Below the pieces are notes generated by a model, which was not told the origin of the DNA, searched no databases, and was given only the letters and a program-made list of their open reading frames with translations. This document shows positions 1-11,726 of a stretch of 64,000 nucleotides of DNA, piece by piece. The translations under genes and the position numbers were made by a program. Source of the DNA: Streptomyces sp. NBS 14/10 (lineage in GTDB: Bacteria > Actinomycetota > Actinomycetes > Streptomycetales > Streptomycetaceae). The stretch is from assembly GCF_002224125.1 (NCBI RefSeq), contig NZ_NCSM01000042.1, forward strand, positions 1 to 64,000, given 5' to 3'. Positions within the stretch are counted from its first letter, which is position 1. Every line of letters starts with the position of its first letter.

Positions 1-3000
1 CCCCGCTGCCGCGCAAACTCCACGAAGGCACCAGGCGTCGCCATCACCGTCACCCCACCCGCCAGCGCCATGGTGCACTCCCCCGCCCGCAACGCCTGAC
101 ACGCCAGATGCAACGCCACCAGCGACGACGAACACGCCGTGTCCACCGACACCGCGGGGCCTTCCAGGCCAAAGGTGTAGGCGATACGGCCCGAGGCGAC
201 GCTGCCGGAGTTTCCGGTGAGGACATAGCCCTCGACCTCGGCCATGGTGTCTTGCAGCCGGGGGCCGTAGTCCGTCGGCATCACACCGGCGAAGACTCCG
301 GTCCGGCTCCGCCGCACCGACGAGGGGTCGATTCCTGCGTGTTCGAAAACCTCCCAGGAGGTCTCCAGAAGCAGCCGCTGCTGCGGATCCATCGCCAACG
401 CCTCACGGGGGCCGATGCCGAAGAATCCCGCGTCGAACTTGCCCGCGTCGTGGAGGAAGCCCCCGTGGCGGGTGTACGTGGTGCCCGGCCGGTCCTGGTC
501 CTGGGGGGCGTAGAGGCGGTCGAGGTCCCAGCCGCGGTCGGTGGGGAATCCGCTCATGGCGTCGGTGCCGGAGGCGACCAGATCCCACAGCCCCTCGGCC
601 GACCGCACACCCCCCGGATACCGGCAGGCCATGCCGATGATCGCGATGGCCTCATCCGCACCTGTCGCCACCTCGCTCGGAGCAGGAGCACGAGCCGAAG
701 CCAGGGTGGCCGTATCGGCGCCGCCGAGGAGGCCGTCCAGCAGGTGCTGGGCGAGAGCAGCAGGAGTGGGGTGGTCGAAGACGAGGGTGGCGGGGAGCCG
801 CAAACCCGTCGCCTCCTTGAGGCGGTTGCGGAGCTCCACGGCGGTGAGGGAGTCGAAGCCGAGGTCCCGGAAGGCCGCCTCGGGGGCGATGGCGTCGGGG
901 CTCGAGTGGCCGAGGACCGTGGCGGCGTGGCCGCGGACGAGGGTGAGCAGGACCTCGTGCTGTGCGGCGGGGTCGAGCCCGGCCAGCCGGGCACGGAGGG
1001 CGGAGCGGCCGTCGGGGGTCAAGGGGCGTGGCCGGTGGCCGGTGGTGGGGCGTACCAGGCTCTGGAACAGGGGAGGCGGGGTGGTGCCCCGTAGCGCCTT
1101 GGTGTCGATTCGGGCCGGGAGCAGCAGCGGTGGACCGTCGACAAGGGCGTTGTCGAACAGCGCCAGGGCCTCGTCCGTGGCCAGTGGCCGAAGGCCGACG
1201 CTGGCCATGCGGGTGCGGTCGGCCTGGTCGAGGTGGCCGGTCATTCCGCTGGCCTCCTCCCACAGCCCCCACGCCAGCGACACGGCGGGGAGTCCCAACG
1301 CCCGCCGCTGGAAGGCGAGGGCGTCGAGAAAGGCGTTGGCGGCGGCGTAGTTGCCCTGCCCCGGCGAGCCCAGGACGCCCGCAGCGGACGAGAACAGCAC
1401 GAACGCGGCCAGATCCAGCCGGCGGGTCAGCTCGTGCAGATGCCAGGCGGCATCGGCCTTCGCGGGGAGAACGGAGTCGAGGTGGCGCGCGGTGAGGGAG
1501 CCGAGCGTGGCGTCGTCGAGTGTGCCGGCGGCGTGGACGACGGCGGTCAGCGGGCGTTCGGCGGGGATCCGCCTGAGCAGTTCGGCGAGTGCGGCGCGGT
1601 CGCCGACGTCGCAGCTGACGACGGTCGCCGTCGCCCCCAACTCGTCGATCTCAGCAATGAGTTCGATTGCGCCTGGCGCATTGCGGCCACGGCGGCTGAT
1701 CAGCAGCAGATGCCGTGCTCGGCCGGTGGCGGCGAGGTGGCGAGCGAGTGCGGCGCCGAGGGTGCCGGTGCCGCCGGTGATGAGGACGGTGCCGTCGGGG
1801 TCGGGTGTGCGGTCCAGCGTGAGCACGTTCTTTCCGACGGTGCGGCCCTGCTGGAGTTGGCGGAAGGCGGCCCTGGCCTGCCGGATGTCCCAGCAGGTGA
1901 GCGGCAGCGGGGTCAGCACGCCCTCGTCGAACAGCCGCAGCACGGTGCGCAGGATCTCCCCGATGCGCTCGGGTCCGGCCTCCATCAGGTCGTACGCCCG
2001 GTAGGCGACACCGGGGTACGCCCGCGCAACCTCTTCCGGGTCGCGGAGGTCGGTCTTGCCCATCTCCAGGAACCGGCCGCTGTCGCCGGACACCAGGCGC
2101 AGCGAGGCGTCGATGTACTCATGGGCCAGGGAGTTGAGGACGACGTCGATGTTCCGGCCGGTGAACCGGGTCTCGAAGTCGAGGGTGCGGGACGAGGCGA
2201 TGCGCTCCGGGGGGATGCCGTGGGCGCGGAGGGTGTCCCATTTGCCGGGGCTCGCCGTGGCGTAGACCTCGGCGCCCAGGTGGCGGGCCAGTTGGACGGC
2301 GGCCAGTCCCACTCCGCCGGCCGCGGCGTGCACCAGTACGGACTCGCCCGGGCGCAGTCCCGCCAGGTCCACCAGTCCGTAGTAGGCGGTGGCGAACACG
2401 ACGGGGACGGCCGCGGCCTGGGCGAAGGACCAGTGGTCGGGGACGCGGATCACGGTAGCCCGGTCGGCGATCACGAACGGACCGAACGCGTCCGCGAACA
2501 CGCCCATCACCCGGTCCCCGGGCGCCAGGTCGGCCACTTCCGGCCCGACTTCGAGCACCAACCCGGCGCCTTCGCTGCCCAGCCCTCGCTGCCCGGGGAC
2601 CATCCCCAGGGCCACCAGGACATCGCGGAAGTTCAGCCCGGCCGCACGCACCTCGATCCGTACCTGATGCGGGCCCAGCGGGTCGGTGCTGGCCGAGGAT
2701 GCCACCGGCGTCAGCCCCTGGAGCGTGCCCGCCTCGACGCAGTCGAGCCGCCAGCCGCCGCTCCTCTGTGGCGGCGTGAGCAGGGCGTCCCCCTCGGTGT
2801 CGGCTCGAACCAGTCGGGCCACGTGCGGCTGGCCGGCCCGGATGGCCACCTGCGGTTCGCCCAGCGCGACCGTCCGTGGCAGCGCCGCCCACGACTCCTC
2901 GGCCGCGTCCAGATCCACGAGGAGGATGCGGTCGGGCTCCTCGGCCTGGGCGGATCGCACCAGTCCGCAGATCGCCGCGCCCGCCAGGTCCGTGACTCCC

Positions 3001-6000
3001 TCAGCCGGCCCGGTGGCCACCGCGCCGCAGGTGACCAGCGCCAGCCGCGCGCCGGCCAGCCGCGCTTCGCCGAGCCATCCCTGAAGCAGGTCCAGCGCTT
3101 GTTCGGTACGGATACGGGTACGGGTGTGTGCGTCGGCGGCGGTCGTGTCGTCGGGCCCGGCGGCGGCCGGAGGGCAGCCTACGAACACCAGGTCCGGGGG
3201 CGGGTCGCCCGCGTCCAGGGCCGCCGTCAGTCCGGCGAGGTCCGGGTATCGTCGTACGGGCTCCGCTGCCGCCGTCTCCAGCGCGGCGGCCCATCCAGGA
3301 ATGGCGTGGCCGACCACGGCGCACCGCCCGAGGGCCGTCGTCGGTGGCTCGGCCGCGGCGGTCCAGTCCAGGGCGTAGAGGGTGTCGCCCGCGTGGCCGC
3401 CGAGGACCCGCAAGTCCTCCAGGGCCACCGGTCGCAGCGTAAGGGATTCGGCCGAGGCCACCGGCGCGCCCGTCTCGTCGGCCACGTCTACGGCCACCGC
3501 GTCCGGCCCTTGTGGCCGCAGCCGTACGCGCAGCGTCGGCGTGCCCGGGGTCCGCAGGCTGACGCCGCGCCACGCGAAGGGCAGCAGGCCCTGTCCCGGT
3601 GCGCTCTCCTCCTGTCGGCCGCTGTCGAGCGCCAGCGGGTGGAGCGCGGCGTCGAGGAGCGCGGGGTGGAGGCAGAAGCGTGACGCGTCGGCGGCCACCT
3701 GGTCGGGGAGCCGCACCTCGGCGTAGGTCTCCTCGCCGTGCCGCCAGACGGCGCGCAACCCCTGGAAGACCGGGCCGTAGCCGAAGTCGGCGGCGTCGAG
3801 CGTGTCGTAGAGGCCGCTGATGTCCACGGACTCCGCGCCCGGCGGAGGCCACGCCGCAGCCAAACGCCCAGCGCCGTCGGTGCCGTCGGCTGCGCTCTCG
3901 GCCGCCAGCGTGCCGGTGGCATGCCGTGTCCATGCGCCGTGGGCCGCCCCCTCCCGCACGCGGTCGTCGTCGCGCTGCGCGTAGACACTCAGTACGCGGC
4001 GGCCGGTCTCGTCCGGTGCGCCGACGGCCACCTGGAGCGCCACGCCGCCGGTGTCGGGGAGGACGAGCGGGGCGTGCAGGGTGAGCTCTTCCAGCCGGGG
4101 GCAGCCGAGGTGTTCGCCGACGTGTACGGCCAGTTCCACGTACGCGGTGCCCGGCAGCAGGACGGTACCGGCGACCGCGTGGTCGGTGAGCCAGGGGTGG
4201 GTGTGCGTGGCGAGCCGGCCGGTGAGCAGATATCCGTCGCCCTCGGCAAGCCCGACCGCCGCGCCGAGCAGTGGGTGTCCGATCGGGGCCAGCCCGGCGG
4301 CCGTCACGTCGCCGGTGGTCGCCGGGGCGTCCAGCCAGTAGCGGCGGCGCTGGAAGGCGTAGGTGGGCAGATCGACATGGCTCGCTTCGGGGGCAACCGC
4401 CCGGTAGTGGCGGTCCCAGGCCACGGGCAGGCCATGAATATGGGCGCGTGCCAGCGAGGTCAGGATGCGGTGGGCGTCGTCCTCGCCGCGGCGCAGGGAG
4501 CCGACGACGGTGGACGCGGCGCCGTCGGCCTCGGTGATGTCCTCGATGGCGAGGCTGAGGGTGGGGTGCGGGCCGACCTCGACGTACGACCGGTACTCGG
4601 CGGCGCCGAGGGCGCGGACCGCCTCGGCGAAGCGTACGGGCCGGCGCAGATTGCGGTACCAGTACCGGGCGTCGAGTCCCACAGTGTCGGCCCACTGGTT
4701 GTCCACGGTGGAGTAGAAGGGGATGTCGGCGGCCCGTGGGGCGATCCCCCGCAACAGGCCCAACAGCTCCTGCTCCACGGCTTCGATATGCGGGCAGTGG
4801 GAGGCGTAGTCGACCGGGATCCGCTTCGCGTCGACGCCCTGGTCCCGGTAGTGTTCCAGCGCCTCCGCCAGGGATTCCGCGTCGCCGGAGATCACCGTGG
4901 CCGTGGGGGCGTTGACAGCGGCCACCCAGAGCCGGTCCGGCCAGGTGGTCCGCAGCAGCCCGGTGACCTCGTCCGCCGGCAGTGGTACGGAGGCCATGCC
5001 GCCCGAACCGCGCAGGGTCTGCAGGGCCCGGCTGCGCAGGGCGACAACCTTCGCGGCGTCGTCCAGGGTCAGCGCGCCGCAGATGTGGGCGGCGGCGATC
5101 TCGCCCTGGGAGTGGCCGAGTACGGCGTCCGGTTCGACGCCGTACGAGCGCCACAGCTGTGCCAGCGACACCATCACCGAGAACAGCATCGGCTGGACGA
5201 CATCGGCCCGCTCCCACACCGGGTCCCCGGGGTCCCTGCGCAGAACGTCCAGCAGCGACCAGTCTGCATACGGTGCCAACGCCGCCTCGCACTCCGCCAT
5301 CCGCTCGGCGAAGAAGGACGAGGTCTCCAGCAGCCGCAGCCCCATGCCGGCCCACTGACCGCCCTGTCCCGGGAAGACGAACACCACGCCCGCACCGGCC
5401 CCGGCCGCCGCCGCGCCCCGTACGACCGAGCCGTCGGCCGGCCCCTCCCCCGCCAGGGTGTCCAGCCCGCGCAGCAGGGTTTCCCGGTCTGAGCCGAGGA
5501 CGACGGCGCGGTGGGCGAGGTCCGAGCGGCCGAAGACCAGGGTGTGCCCGATGTCGGCGGGGCGCAGCCGCTTGTCGGCCGCCACGAAGCGGCGCAGCTC
5601 CCCGGCCTGGGCCCGCAACGCCTCGGCCGTCGCGCCCGACAGGGGCCAGGGCAGCGGCCCCGCCACGGCATGGCCGGGGGCGTCCTGCGGCGCGGGAGCG
5701 TCGTCGGTTTCCGCCCGCGACGCGGCTTCCGTCTGCGGCGCGGCTTCCGTCTGCCGCGCCGTCTGCGACACCGTCTCGAGGATCACATGGGCGTTGGTGC
5801 CGCTCACCCCGAAGGAGGACACCGCGGCGCGGCGGGGCCGGTCGCACTCCGGCCAGGTGACCGGCTCGGTCAGCAGCCGTACCGCGCCCGAGTCCCAGTC
5901 GATGTGCGGCGACGGGTCGTCCGCGTGCAATGTGCGCGGCAGCGTCCCGCGCCGCATGGCCATCACCATCTTGATGATCCCGCCCACGCCCGCGGCCGCC

Positions 6001-7157
6001 TGCGCATGGCCGACGTTGGACTTCATCGACCCGAGCCACAGCGGCCGGTCCGCGGGCCGCTCCTGACCGTAGGTCGCCAGCAACGCCTGCGCCTCGATCG
6101 GATCACCCAGCCGCGTCCCCGTCCCATGGCCCTCCACCGCGTCGACCTCGGACGCCGACACCCCGGCGCTCGCCAGCGCCTGCCGGATGACCCGCTGCTG
6201 CGCGGGGCCGTTGGGGGCGGTGAGGCCGTTGCTCGCGCCGTCCTGGTTGACCGCGCTGCCCCGGACCACCGCCAGCACCCGGTGGCCGAGTCGCTGTGCG
6301 TCCGTGAGCCGTTCCACCAGCAGCATTCCGGCGCCTTCTGCCCAGCCGGTGCCGTCCGCCCCCGCCCCGTACGCCTTGCACCGGCCGTCCGCCGCGAGCG
6401 CGCGCTGGCGGGAGTACTCGACGAACAGGCTGGGGGTGGACATCACCGTCACCCCGCCCGCCAGGGCGAGTGAGCACTCGCCGGTCCGCAGCGCCTGGCA
6501 GGCCAGGTGCAGGGAGACCAGTGAGGAGGAGCAGGCGGTGTCCACGGTCACGGCCGGGCCTTCGAGGCCGAGGGTGTAGGCGACCCGGCCGGATGCCACG
6601 CCGCCGCCGCTGCCGTTGCCGACATAGCCCTCGAAGCCTTCGGGGACGGTGTGCAGCCGGGAGCCGTAGTCGTGGTACATCACGCCCGCGAAGACCCCGG
6701 CGCGGCTGCCGCGCACCGAGGCCGGGTCGATCCCGGCCCGCTCGAACGCCTCCCACGAGATCTCCAGCAGCAGCCGCTGCTGCGGGTCCATCGCCAGCGC
6801 CTCGCGCGGGCTGATCCCGAAGAAACCCGGGTCGAACTCCCCTGCCTGGTACAGAAATCCGCCGTGCTGAGTGTACGAGGTGCCGACCCGCTCCGGGTCG
6901 GGGTCGTACAGCCGCTCCACGTCCCAGCCCCGGTCCTCGGGGAAGGTGCCGATGGCGTCCCGGCCGGCGGCCACCAGCTCCCACAGGTCCTCCGGCGATC
7001 CCACCCCGCCCGGATAGCGGCAGGCCATGCCGATGATGGCGATGGGTTCCCGCGCCGCTGTGGTGAGCCCGTGGATCTGTTCCCTCAGCCGCTCGTTGGT
7101 CTTGAGGGACGCCCGCAGCGCCTCGATCACCTTGTCGTGGCCAGCGGCCATCGGCAT
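1..7157 (-). CDS. Modular type I polyketide synthase subunit, 3' end outside window
   Basis: At least 2,385 codons, running off the left edge. Domains, numbered from ATG 7157: N-terminal docking coiled coil (1-34); KS1 (35-457, Cys209 in DTACSSS, HGTGT present); AT (590-900, GHSQGE with Ser683, YASH at 784-787); DH (950-1210, [10 protein letters not shown] with His993, Asp1169); ER (about 1460-1760, NADPH loop HAAAGGVG); KR (1780-1960, LDD motif, Tyr1937 in GNYAAANAF); ACP (Ser2103 in GFDSL); then KS2 (from about 2170, Cys2342). YASH predicts methylmalonyl-CoA, the LDD motif a B-type ketoreductase, and DH, ER and KR all keep catalytic motifs, so this module should add a fully reduced methyl-branched unit. 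A docking helix instead of a loading module means the chain is started by another protein. An AGG-rich ribosome site lies 13 nt upstream; an internal ATG at 7151 is possible. Product unknown. Confidence 0.96.
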   Translation of the reverse strand, partial: MPMAAGHDKVIEALRASLKTNERLREQIHGLTTAAREPIAIIGMACRYPGGVGSPEDLWELVAAGRDAIGTFPEDRGWDVERLYDPDPERVGTSYTQHGGFLYQAGEFDPGFFGISPREALAMDPQQRLLLEISWEAFERAGIDPASVRGSRAGVFAGVMYHDYGSRLHTVPEGFEGYVGNGSGGGVASGRVAYTLGLEGPAVTVDTACSSSLVSLHLACQALRTGECSLALAGGVTVMSTPSLFVEYSRQRALAADGRCKAYGAGADGTGWAEGAGMLLVERLTDAQRLGHRVLAVVRGSAVNQDGASNGLTAPNGPAQQRVIRQALASAGVSASEVDAVEGHGTGTRLGDPIEAQALLATYGQERPADRPLWLGSMKSNVGHAQAAAGVGGIIKMVMAMRRGTLPRTLHADDPSPHIDWDSGAVRLLTEPVTWPECDRPRRAAVSSFGVSGTNAHVILETVSQTARQTEAAPQTEAASRAETDDAPAPQDAPGHAVAGPLPWPLSGATAEALRAQAGELRRFVAADKRLRPADIGHTLVFGRSDLAHRAVVLGSDRETLLRGLDTLAGEGPADGSVVRGAAAAGAGAGVVFVFPGQGGQWAGMGLRLLETSSFFAERMAECEAALAPYADWSLLDVLRRDPGDPVWERADVVQPMLFSVMVSLAQLWRSYGVEPDAVLGHSQGEIAAAHICGALTLDDAAKVVALRSRALQTLRGSGGMASVPLPADEVTGLLRTTWPDRLWVAAVNAPTATVISGDAESLAEALEHYRDQGVDAKRIPVDYASHCPHIEAVEQELLGLLRGIAPRAADIPFYSTVDNQWADTVGLDARYWYRNLRRPVRFAEAVRALGAAEYRSYVEVGPHPTLSLAIEDITEADGAASTVVGSLRRGEDDAHRILTSLARAHIHGLPVAWDRHYRAVAPEASHVDLPTYAFQRRRYWLDAPATTGDVTAAGLAPIGHPLLGAAVGLAEGDGYLLTGRLATHTHPWLTDHAVAGTVLLPGTAYVELAVHVGEHLGCPRLEELTLHAPLVLPDTGGVALQVAVGAPDETGRRVLSVYAQRDDDRVREGAAHGAWTRHATGTLAAESAADGTDGAGRLAAAWPPPGAESVDISGLYDTLDAADFGYGPVFQGLRAVWRHGEETYAEVRLPDQVAADASRFCLHPALLDAALHPLALDSGRQEESAPGQGLLPFAWRGVSLRTPGTPTLRVRLRPQGPDAVAVDVADETGAPVASAESLTLRPVALEDLRVLGGHAGDTLYALDWTAAAEPPTTALGRCAVVGHAIPGWAAALETAAAEPVRRYPDLAGLTAALDAGDPPPDLVFVGCPPAAAGPDDTTAADAHTRTRIRTEQALDLLQGWLGEARLAGARLALVTCGAVATGPAEGVTDLAGAAICGLVRSAQAEEPDRILLVDLDAAEESWAALPRTVALGEPQVAIRAGQPHVARLVRADTEGDALLTPPQRSGGWRLDCVEAGTLQGLTPVASSASTDPLGPHQVRIEVRAAGLNFRDVLVALGMVPGQRGLGSEGAGLVLEVGPEVADLAPGDRVMGVFADAFGPFVIADRATVIRVPDHWSFAQAAAVPVVFATAYYGLVDLAGLRPGESVLVHAAAGGVGLAAVQLARHLGAEVYATASPGKWDTLRAHGIPPERIASSRTLDFETRFTGRNIDVVLNSLAHEYIDASLRLVSGDSGRFLEMGKTDLRDPEEVARAYPGVAYRAYDLMEAGPERIGEILRTVLRLFDEGVLTPLPLTCWDIRQARAAFRQLQQGRTVGKNVLTLDRTPDPDGTVLITGGTGTLGAALARHLAATGRARHLLLISRRGRNAPGAIELIAEIDELGATATVVSCDVGDRAALAELLRRIPAERPLTAVVHAAGTLDDATLGSLTARHLDSVLPAKADAAWHLHELTRRLDLAAFVLFSSAAGVLGSPGQGNYAAANAFLDALAFQRRALGLPAVSLAWGLWEEASGMTGHLDQADRTRMASVGLRPLATDEALALFDNALVDGPPLLLPARIDTKALRGTTPPPLFQSLVRPTTGHRPRPLTPDGRSALRARLAGLDPAAQHEVLLTLVRGHAATVLGHSSPDAIAPEAAFRDLGFDSLTAVELRNRLKEATGLRLPATLVFDHPTPAALAQHLLDGLLGGADTATLASARAPAPSEVATGADEAIAIIGMACRYPGGVRSAEGLWDLVASGTDAMSGFPTDRGWDLDRLYAPQDQDRPGTTYTRHGGFLHDAGKFDAGFFGIGPREALAMDPQQRLLLETSWEVFEHAGIDPSSVRRSRTGVFAGVMPTDYGPRLQDTMAEVEGYVLTGNSGSVASGRIAYTFGLEGPAVSVDTACSSSLVALHLACQALRAGECTMALAGGVTVMATPGAFVEFARQR
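5722..5757. repeat. 15-18 bp imperfect tandem repeat in the KS-AT linker
   Basis: About two copies of a unit containing GCGGCTTCCGTCTGC lie inside the PKS gene, in the linker between KS1 and AT. The reading frame is kept, so the linker only gains Ala/Glu/Thr-rich residues. It is one of several in-frame short tandem repeats in this window. Confidence 0.6.
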
Positions 7158-7209
7158 CTCCAACCTGTGGACCTCCGTGGCATCACGGATGGTGTGTTCG
7201 GACGGCTCG

Positions 7210-10122
7210 TCAGAGCGAGGACAACTCTCTGCGGTCCGTCGCCGGTGTCCCCACCGGACCGATCAGACTCTTCGGCAGTTGCTGGCGGCGGCTGATGCGC
7301 AGCTTGCGGTACACGCGCGTCAGATGCTGTTCGACCGTGCTCATCGTCACGCACAGCTGCAGCGCTATCTCACGGTTCGAATTGCCGTTCGCGGCGAGGA
7401 TGGCCACGCGCATTTCCGACTCGCTCAGCCCCGCCCCCTGGTCGCGGCCGGGGAGGTCAGGACGGTCCCCGCCGCACATCGCCTGCCACGGCAGAATGGC
7501 GTCGCACAGCGCCTTGGCGCCGCACTCCTCGGCCATCCGCCACGCCCTGCGCCGTACGTTGTTGGCCCGGACCGACTCGCCGACGCTCCGGTAGGCGGCC
7601 CCCAAGTCGGCGAGCGCCCGGGCGAGTTCGAGCCGGTCCCCGCACCGCTGGAGCACGTCGACTGCCTGGGTGAGCAGATGCGGGCGCTCCGGCGCGGCGG
7701 CGACCCGGGCCCGGAGCCTGAGCGAGACGCCCCGGGTGTGCGGGTCGCTCCACAGGTGGGCGCAGGACAGCTGTTCCGTGATCATCCGCGCCGCCCTGGC
7801 GCGCTCGCCGAGGCGCAGGAACGCCTGGGCGGTGTCGGTGCGCCAGGGCAGCACGGCGGGGTGGTCCAGGCCCCAGCGCTGTGCCATACGGCTGGCGGCC
7901 AGGAAGTCGCCGAGTGCGGCGCGGCAGTGGTCGGTGGCCAGGTGGTAGTGGCCGCGGGCGCGCAGATACGCGAGGCCGTACACGCTCTGGAACAGCGCGC
8001 CCGGCACCGGGTGGTGCAGCACACGGGTCGCGTCGTCGTACCGGCCCATGGCGGTGTACGCGTGGACCTGGCAGGCGAGCGGACCTCCGACGAGCACGCT
8101 GCCACCGCGGCCGGGCAGGCAGGCCAGGGCTTGCCGGGCGCACTCCTCGGCGTCCGTCAGGACGCCCTTGCGCAGGGCGATCTCGGCGAGGATGGCAAGG
8201 AACTCCGCCCGCCAGCCGGGCGAACGCCGGGCCGTCGCCTCCTTGAGCAACCGGTGGCACCAGTCGTCGGCATCGGCCGTCCGGCCGGCCCGCAGCAGGG
8301 TCCGTACGGCGTTGGCCACCACCGCCAGCGTGCCGTCCAGCAGCGGGCAGGCGCGCAGCCGCCGTTCGGCCTCGTCCGCGGCGGCCTCGCTGGTGCCGGG
8401 GCCGGGGATGCCCCAGACGGCGGCGGCCGCGCCGGGGCCGGGAGTCTCGTCCCAGGGCTCGCGGGGGGCGGCGGTGTCGGACGAGGGGCGCGGCCGGCTC
8501 TCGTCGGGCGCGATGGGCCAGGGGCAGGGGTGCACCACCGACAGCCGCACCGCGCCCGGGTCCGTGTCCGGGCCCGCATCCGTGTCCGGGCCCGCGTCCG
8601 TGCCCGAGCCGGGGCCGCTGTCGGGGTCCTTGCCGAGGTCGTTGCCGGGGTGGTCGGCCGTCTGCAGCCGGGCCCGTGCCCGGCCCGCCTCCTCCAGTCG
8701 GCCACAGCTGATCAGCAGCCGTACGAGCAGGGCCGCGTCACTGCCCGTCGGCGCGCCGGTGTGCAGGTCCGCGAGCGTGTCGCCGAGGTGGTGTTCGGCG
8801 GCGGAGGGGTTGACCCGCCAGGTGGCGGCGGCGAGCGCGATCCGGGTCGCGGCCCGCTGGGACGGCTCCTGGCAGGCGCGGCAGGCGAGGTCCAGATACC
8901 GGATCGCCGCGGGTGCGTCGTCGTCGACCAGGGCCTGGGTGGCGGCGTCGCGGAGCACGGCGACCGCCCATGAGGGAACCGTGGGCTGGGCGGCCAGCAG
9001 ATGGTCGGCGACCTCGGTGGCCCGGGCGCCCTGTTCGTGCAGCAGCAGGGCGCTGCGCTCGTGCAGCGACCGCCGGTCTGCGGCGTCCCGATGGTCCAGC
9101 GCGGCCGCGGCGACGACCGGGTGGCGGTAGCGGTGTCCATCCGTCAATCCGCTCAGCTCCAGTACCTGGAGGGCGCGGTCGACCGCTGTCGTGTCCAGTC
9201 CGAGCAGTCGGCTCAGCAGCGTGGGTGTGGCGGACGGCCCGAGTACGGCCAGTGCGCCGGCGACGTCCCGGATGGGCGTCCCGGTGCGGGCCAGGCAGGC
9301 CACCACCGCCTGGTGGAAGGGCCCCCCGGCGGTGGGCCGCGGCACCCGGCCACCGGTGTCCGGCACCGCCCACCGATCCTGCAGCAGGGCCCGCAGCAAC
9401 AGCGGATTGCCGCCGGTCAGTGCGTAGCACTCGGCGCCGAGGCGGCCGTCCACCGGCTGGTTGCCGAGCGCTTCGGCCAGCCTGGCCACGCCTTCGGGGC
9501 TGAGGGGGTCGAGCGTGATGCGCCGGAAGCCGGGGTGGCGCAGCAGTTCTGCGCCGAGCAGCGGGTCGCCGCCCCGACCGTACGGGCGCTCCCGACCGTA
9601 CAGACGCTCCGTGCTGTACGGGCGCTCCGTGCCGCCGTACGGGCTGTCCATGCCGTACGGGCTCTCCGTGCCGATCAGCATGATCCTGGCCGTGCGGGCG
9701 TGGTGGGCGATATGCAGCAGTTGCCGGAGCGACGCCTGGTCCGCGTGGTGCAGATCGTCGACCGCGATCACCAGCGGTGCGGACGCGGAGAGCGCGCACA
9801 GCGCCCCGCGCAGCCGCTCCACCGCCCGGGGCCCGTCCTGTGCCCGGGCGCGTCGCAGCCGCTCGCGGGTCCGGTCCGGCAGCGCCGGGTGCTCGGCCAG
9901 CCGTCGTACGAGGCCGAGCGGGGTGCCGCTCTCGCCGGGCAGACCGGGCGCGTCGAGGACCACGGCACCGGATTCGGCCGCGATCCCCAGGAACCGCTTC
10001 AGGAATTCGCTCTTGCCGCACCCCGGCCCGCCCTCGGCGACCAGCAGCCGGAAATCGCCTGCCGCACACGCAAGAAGCGTCGCCTCCGCCAGCTCTATGT
10101 GAGCGCTCCGGTCAATGAGCAT
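7210..10122 (-). CDS. LAL-type (large ATP-binding LuxR) transcriptional activator
   Basis: 970 aa, within the usual LAL range. Walker A GGPGCGKS at 31-38 and Walker B VIAVDD at 118-123 form a STAND-type NTPase, followed by a long TPR-like helical region and a C-terminal LuxR helix-turn-helix at about 899-945 ([19 protein letters not shown]). ATG 10122 has GGAGGG just upstream. It ends 52 bp before the PKS subunit on the same strand, so it is probably the pathway-specific activator of that cluster, as LAL proteins are in other macrolide loci. Two stretches are expanded by 18-bp repeats: PYG-containing repeats at residues 153-183, and a D/T/G/P repeat near residues 510-525. Both sit between conserved regions and keep frame. 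Confidence 0.93.
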   Translation of the reverse strand: MLIDRSAHIELAEATLLACAAGDFRLLVAEGGPGCGKSEFLKRFLGIAAESGAVVLDAPGLPGESGTPLGLVRRLAEHPALPDRTRERLRRARAQDGPRAVERLRGALCALSASAPLVIAVDDLHHADQASLRQLLHIAHHARTARIMLIGTESPYGMDSPYGGTERPYSTERLYGRERPYGRGGDPLLGAELLRHPGFRRITLDPLSPEGVARLAEALGNQPVDGRLGAECYALTGGNPLLLRALLQDRWAVPDTGGRVPRPTAGGPFHQAVVACLARTGTPIRDVAGALAVLGPSATPTLLSRLLGLDTTAVDRALQVLELSGLTDGHRYRHPVVAAAALDHRDAADRRSLHERSALLLHEQGARATEVADHLLAAQPTVPSWAVAVLRDAATQALVDDDAPAAIRYLDLACRACQEPSQRAATRIALAAATWRVNPSAAEHHLGDTLADLHTGAPTGSDAALLVRLLISCGRLEEAGRARARLQTADHPGNDLGKDPDSGPGSGTDAGPDTDAGPDTDPGAVRLSVVHPCPWPIAPDESRPRPSSDTAAPREPWDETPGPGAAAAVWGIPGPGTSEAAADEAERRLRACPLLDGTLAVVANAVRTLLRAGRTADADDWCHRLLKEATARRSPGWRAEFLAILAEIALRKGVLTDAEECARQALACLPGRGGSVLVGGPLACQVHAYTAMGRYDDATRVLHHPVPGALFQSVYGLAYLRARGHYHLATDHCRAALGDFLAASRMAQRWGLDHPAVLPWRTDTAQAFLRLGERARAARMITEQLSCAHLWSDPHTRGVSLRLRARVAAAPERPHLLTQAVDVLQRCGDRLELARALADLGAAYRSVGESVRANNVRRRAWRMAEECGAKALCDAILPWQAMCGGDRPDLPGRDQGAGLSESEMRVAILAANGNSNREIALQLCVTMSTVEQHLTRVYRKLRISRRQQLPKSLIGPVGTPATDRRELSSL
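8559..8610. repeat. 18-bp tandem repeat inside the LAL gene (D/T/G/P-rich)
   Basis: About three copies of an 18-bp unit containing TCCGTGTCCGGGCCCG. On the coding strand it encodes TDAGPD-type repeats in a linker of the regulator. Frame is preserved. Confidence 0.75.
9575..9672. repeat. 18-bp tandem repeat inside the LAL gene (PYG-rich)
   Basis: About five degenerate copies of a unit containing CCGTACGGGCGCTCC. It encodes repeating PYG/ERP residues between the Walker B strand and the next conserved part of the NTPase domain. It lies where the domain would normally be compact, so copy-number change could affect the protein. Confidence 0.8.
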
Positions 10123-10416
10123 GGCCCTCCAGGACTGCTGTCACGGATCATGACTGGTTCCGGACCGCAGTGTGTGCGGGTTCGCTCGAGTCCCGGCGGA
10201 GTCACCCTCGTACGTCGGCGGAGCGCCACCCGCCGCCCTCCGCCGGGCCGGGCGAATACGCCCAGGTATGCAGTAATGGAATGAGCGGCCCTATGCCACT
10301 TATTACCGAGATCAACTTGCGGCTCACATCACAGGCCACATTTCCGCATCGCCATGGAACGATGCCACGGTGTTCGCCTCAAGGTTTTGGTAAGCCGTAA
10401 CGGGGGGAGACAAAAA
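10123..10416. other. Divergent intergenic region, LAL regulator / ATP-grasp gene
   Basis: 294 bp without a supported gene. It must hold the promoter of the LAL gene (leftward) and of the ATP-grasp gene (rightward). The right half is visibly more A/T-rich than the surroundings. I see no convincing palindrome or strong -35/-10 pair. Confidence 0.5.
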
Positions 10417-11576
10417 ATGCCGAAGATGATTGTCATCGGACATAGGGACGGTCTCGACCAGGCGCTGCAGCGCCGAGGCTTGGAGCCTTTCTATATCGTG
10501 CAGACGCCGGTGAACATGCCGGCGGGTCGGCGGTTCAAGCGTGTCACCGACATGGAGAACGCCCAGAAAATATTGCGGGCAGCGCTCTACGCTCGTCTCG
10601 ATGATGTGGCAGAGGTGCTGACCGTCCATGAGATGGGCGTATTCGGGGCAGCCTATGTGCGGCAGCAGATGAGTCTCCCCGGGAATACGGACTCAGCGGC
10701 GACCCTCTACTTCCGGGACAAATATCTCCAGAAGAGCAAGTTGCCGCCTCAGATCAAGCGAGCGCGCTGCCGATACGCGTCCGGGGATACTTCGTTCGCG
10801 GATCTCGCCCACGACCTCGGGGATACGTTTGTGATCAAGCCGGCGACCGGTGCCGGCGCCCTCCGTACGAACATCATCCGCTCGCCGGAGGAGTACGCGC
10901 GGGCCTTGAAGCTGTTCTCGGGCCAGTCAGATGTCGAGATCGTCGCCGAGTCCTTCATCGACGCCCCGGAAGTCTATATTGACGGCATCTGGAAGAACGG
11001 CGACCTCCGGTGGTCATCCATCAGCAGTAACCACATTTCACCGCTCAGCGCCGTACAGGGCGGCGTCCTGGCCGCGCATGTACTGGACAGAAGGCGGCAT
11101 TCAACACTCTTCCAGCAAGCGGAGACCCTTGCCAGGCAGGCACTCACCGGCCTGAACCCGCCCGATTGCGTCTTCCATCTGGAAGCATTCACGGAAGAAT
11201 CGGGACTGACTTTCGACGAGTGCGCCATCCGCCTCCCCGGGGCACCGTCCCCACCGTCAATAAATTGAAATTCGGTGTCGATCTCTTTGATATCGAGATC
11301 AGCCTGGCACTTGGGGAGGAAGTGACCGAAACGCTGGACAGCGGTGCACCGGCCCGCTTCTACGGGTACCTGCTTCTACGTCGCCCCAAAGGCGGAGACC
11401 TGACCCAGAAGGATTTCGAGCGCAACTTCCTCTTCGACGAGATCCAATATTCGCCCGACGCACCGGCCGGACCGTACGGCCGCGTGGGGCAGGCCATCGT
11501 CTCCGACCCGGACGAGTTGAAACTGCACCGAACGATGGACGACATCGTGCGATTCAACGAGGCCGGCGGCGCGTAG
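10417..11576 (+). pseudogene. ATP-grasp carboxylate ligase family gene broken by a 1-nt frameshift
   Basis: ATG 10417 follows a GGGGGGAGA ribosome site. The first frame reads to a TGA at 11268 (284 aa) and carries ATP-grasp features: FVIKPATGAGALR, VAESFIDAPEVYIDG, and an ECAIRLPG metal-binding strand. The homologous protein plainly continues in another frame (TVNKLKFGVDLFDIEISLALGE) to TAG 11576. Adding one G to the GGGG run at 11239-11242 joins them into about 386 aa and restores the expected RLPGG sequence. So there is either a real single-base deletion or an assembly/sequencing error in a G run. Composition is clearly less GC-rich than its neighbours, suggesting transfer. ATP-grasp enzymes form amide or thioester bonds from carboxylates; the substrate is unknown. 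It could belong to the neighbouring PKS cluster. Confidence 0.85.
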
Positions 11577-11726
11577 AAGGCGTACGCCTGGCTGACGACG
11601 GCCGATGATGATCCGCACCGCAGGCCGCCCGGCTCGGCGCGTGAGCGGCCCCCCGCGGAGTTGACTGCAGAGGCGTCGAGAGTTGTCCTGGAATCACCTA
11701 TTGCCGAACGTCAATAGGGAGCGGAA

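Noticed and set aside
1233..3683. 816-aa plus-strand ORF opposite the PKS
   Set aside because: Antisense shadow: low-complexity R/G/A/V composition, no motif, while the minus strand encodes ER, KR and ACP domains.
3001..6039. 1,012-aa minus-strand ORF in another frame of the PKS
   Set aside because: Arg/Gly-rich out-of-frame reading; the correct frame carries KS, AT and DH catalytic motifs.
11235..11245. Programmed ribosomal frameshift in the ATP-grasp gene
   Set aside because: CCCCGGGG is not a recognised slippery heptamer and no stimulatory structure is evident; a missing G is simpler.
11579..11588. GGCGTACGCC palindrome after the ATP-grasp stop as a terminator
   Set aside because: No loop and only 10 bp; too short to call a terminator or operator.
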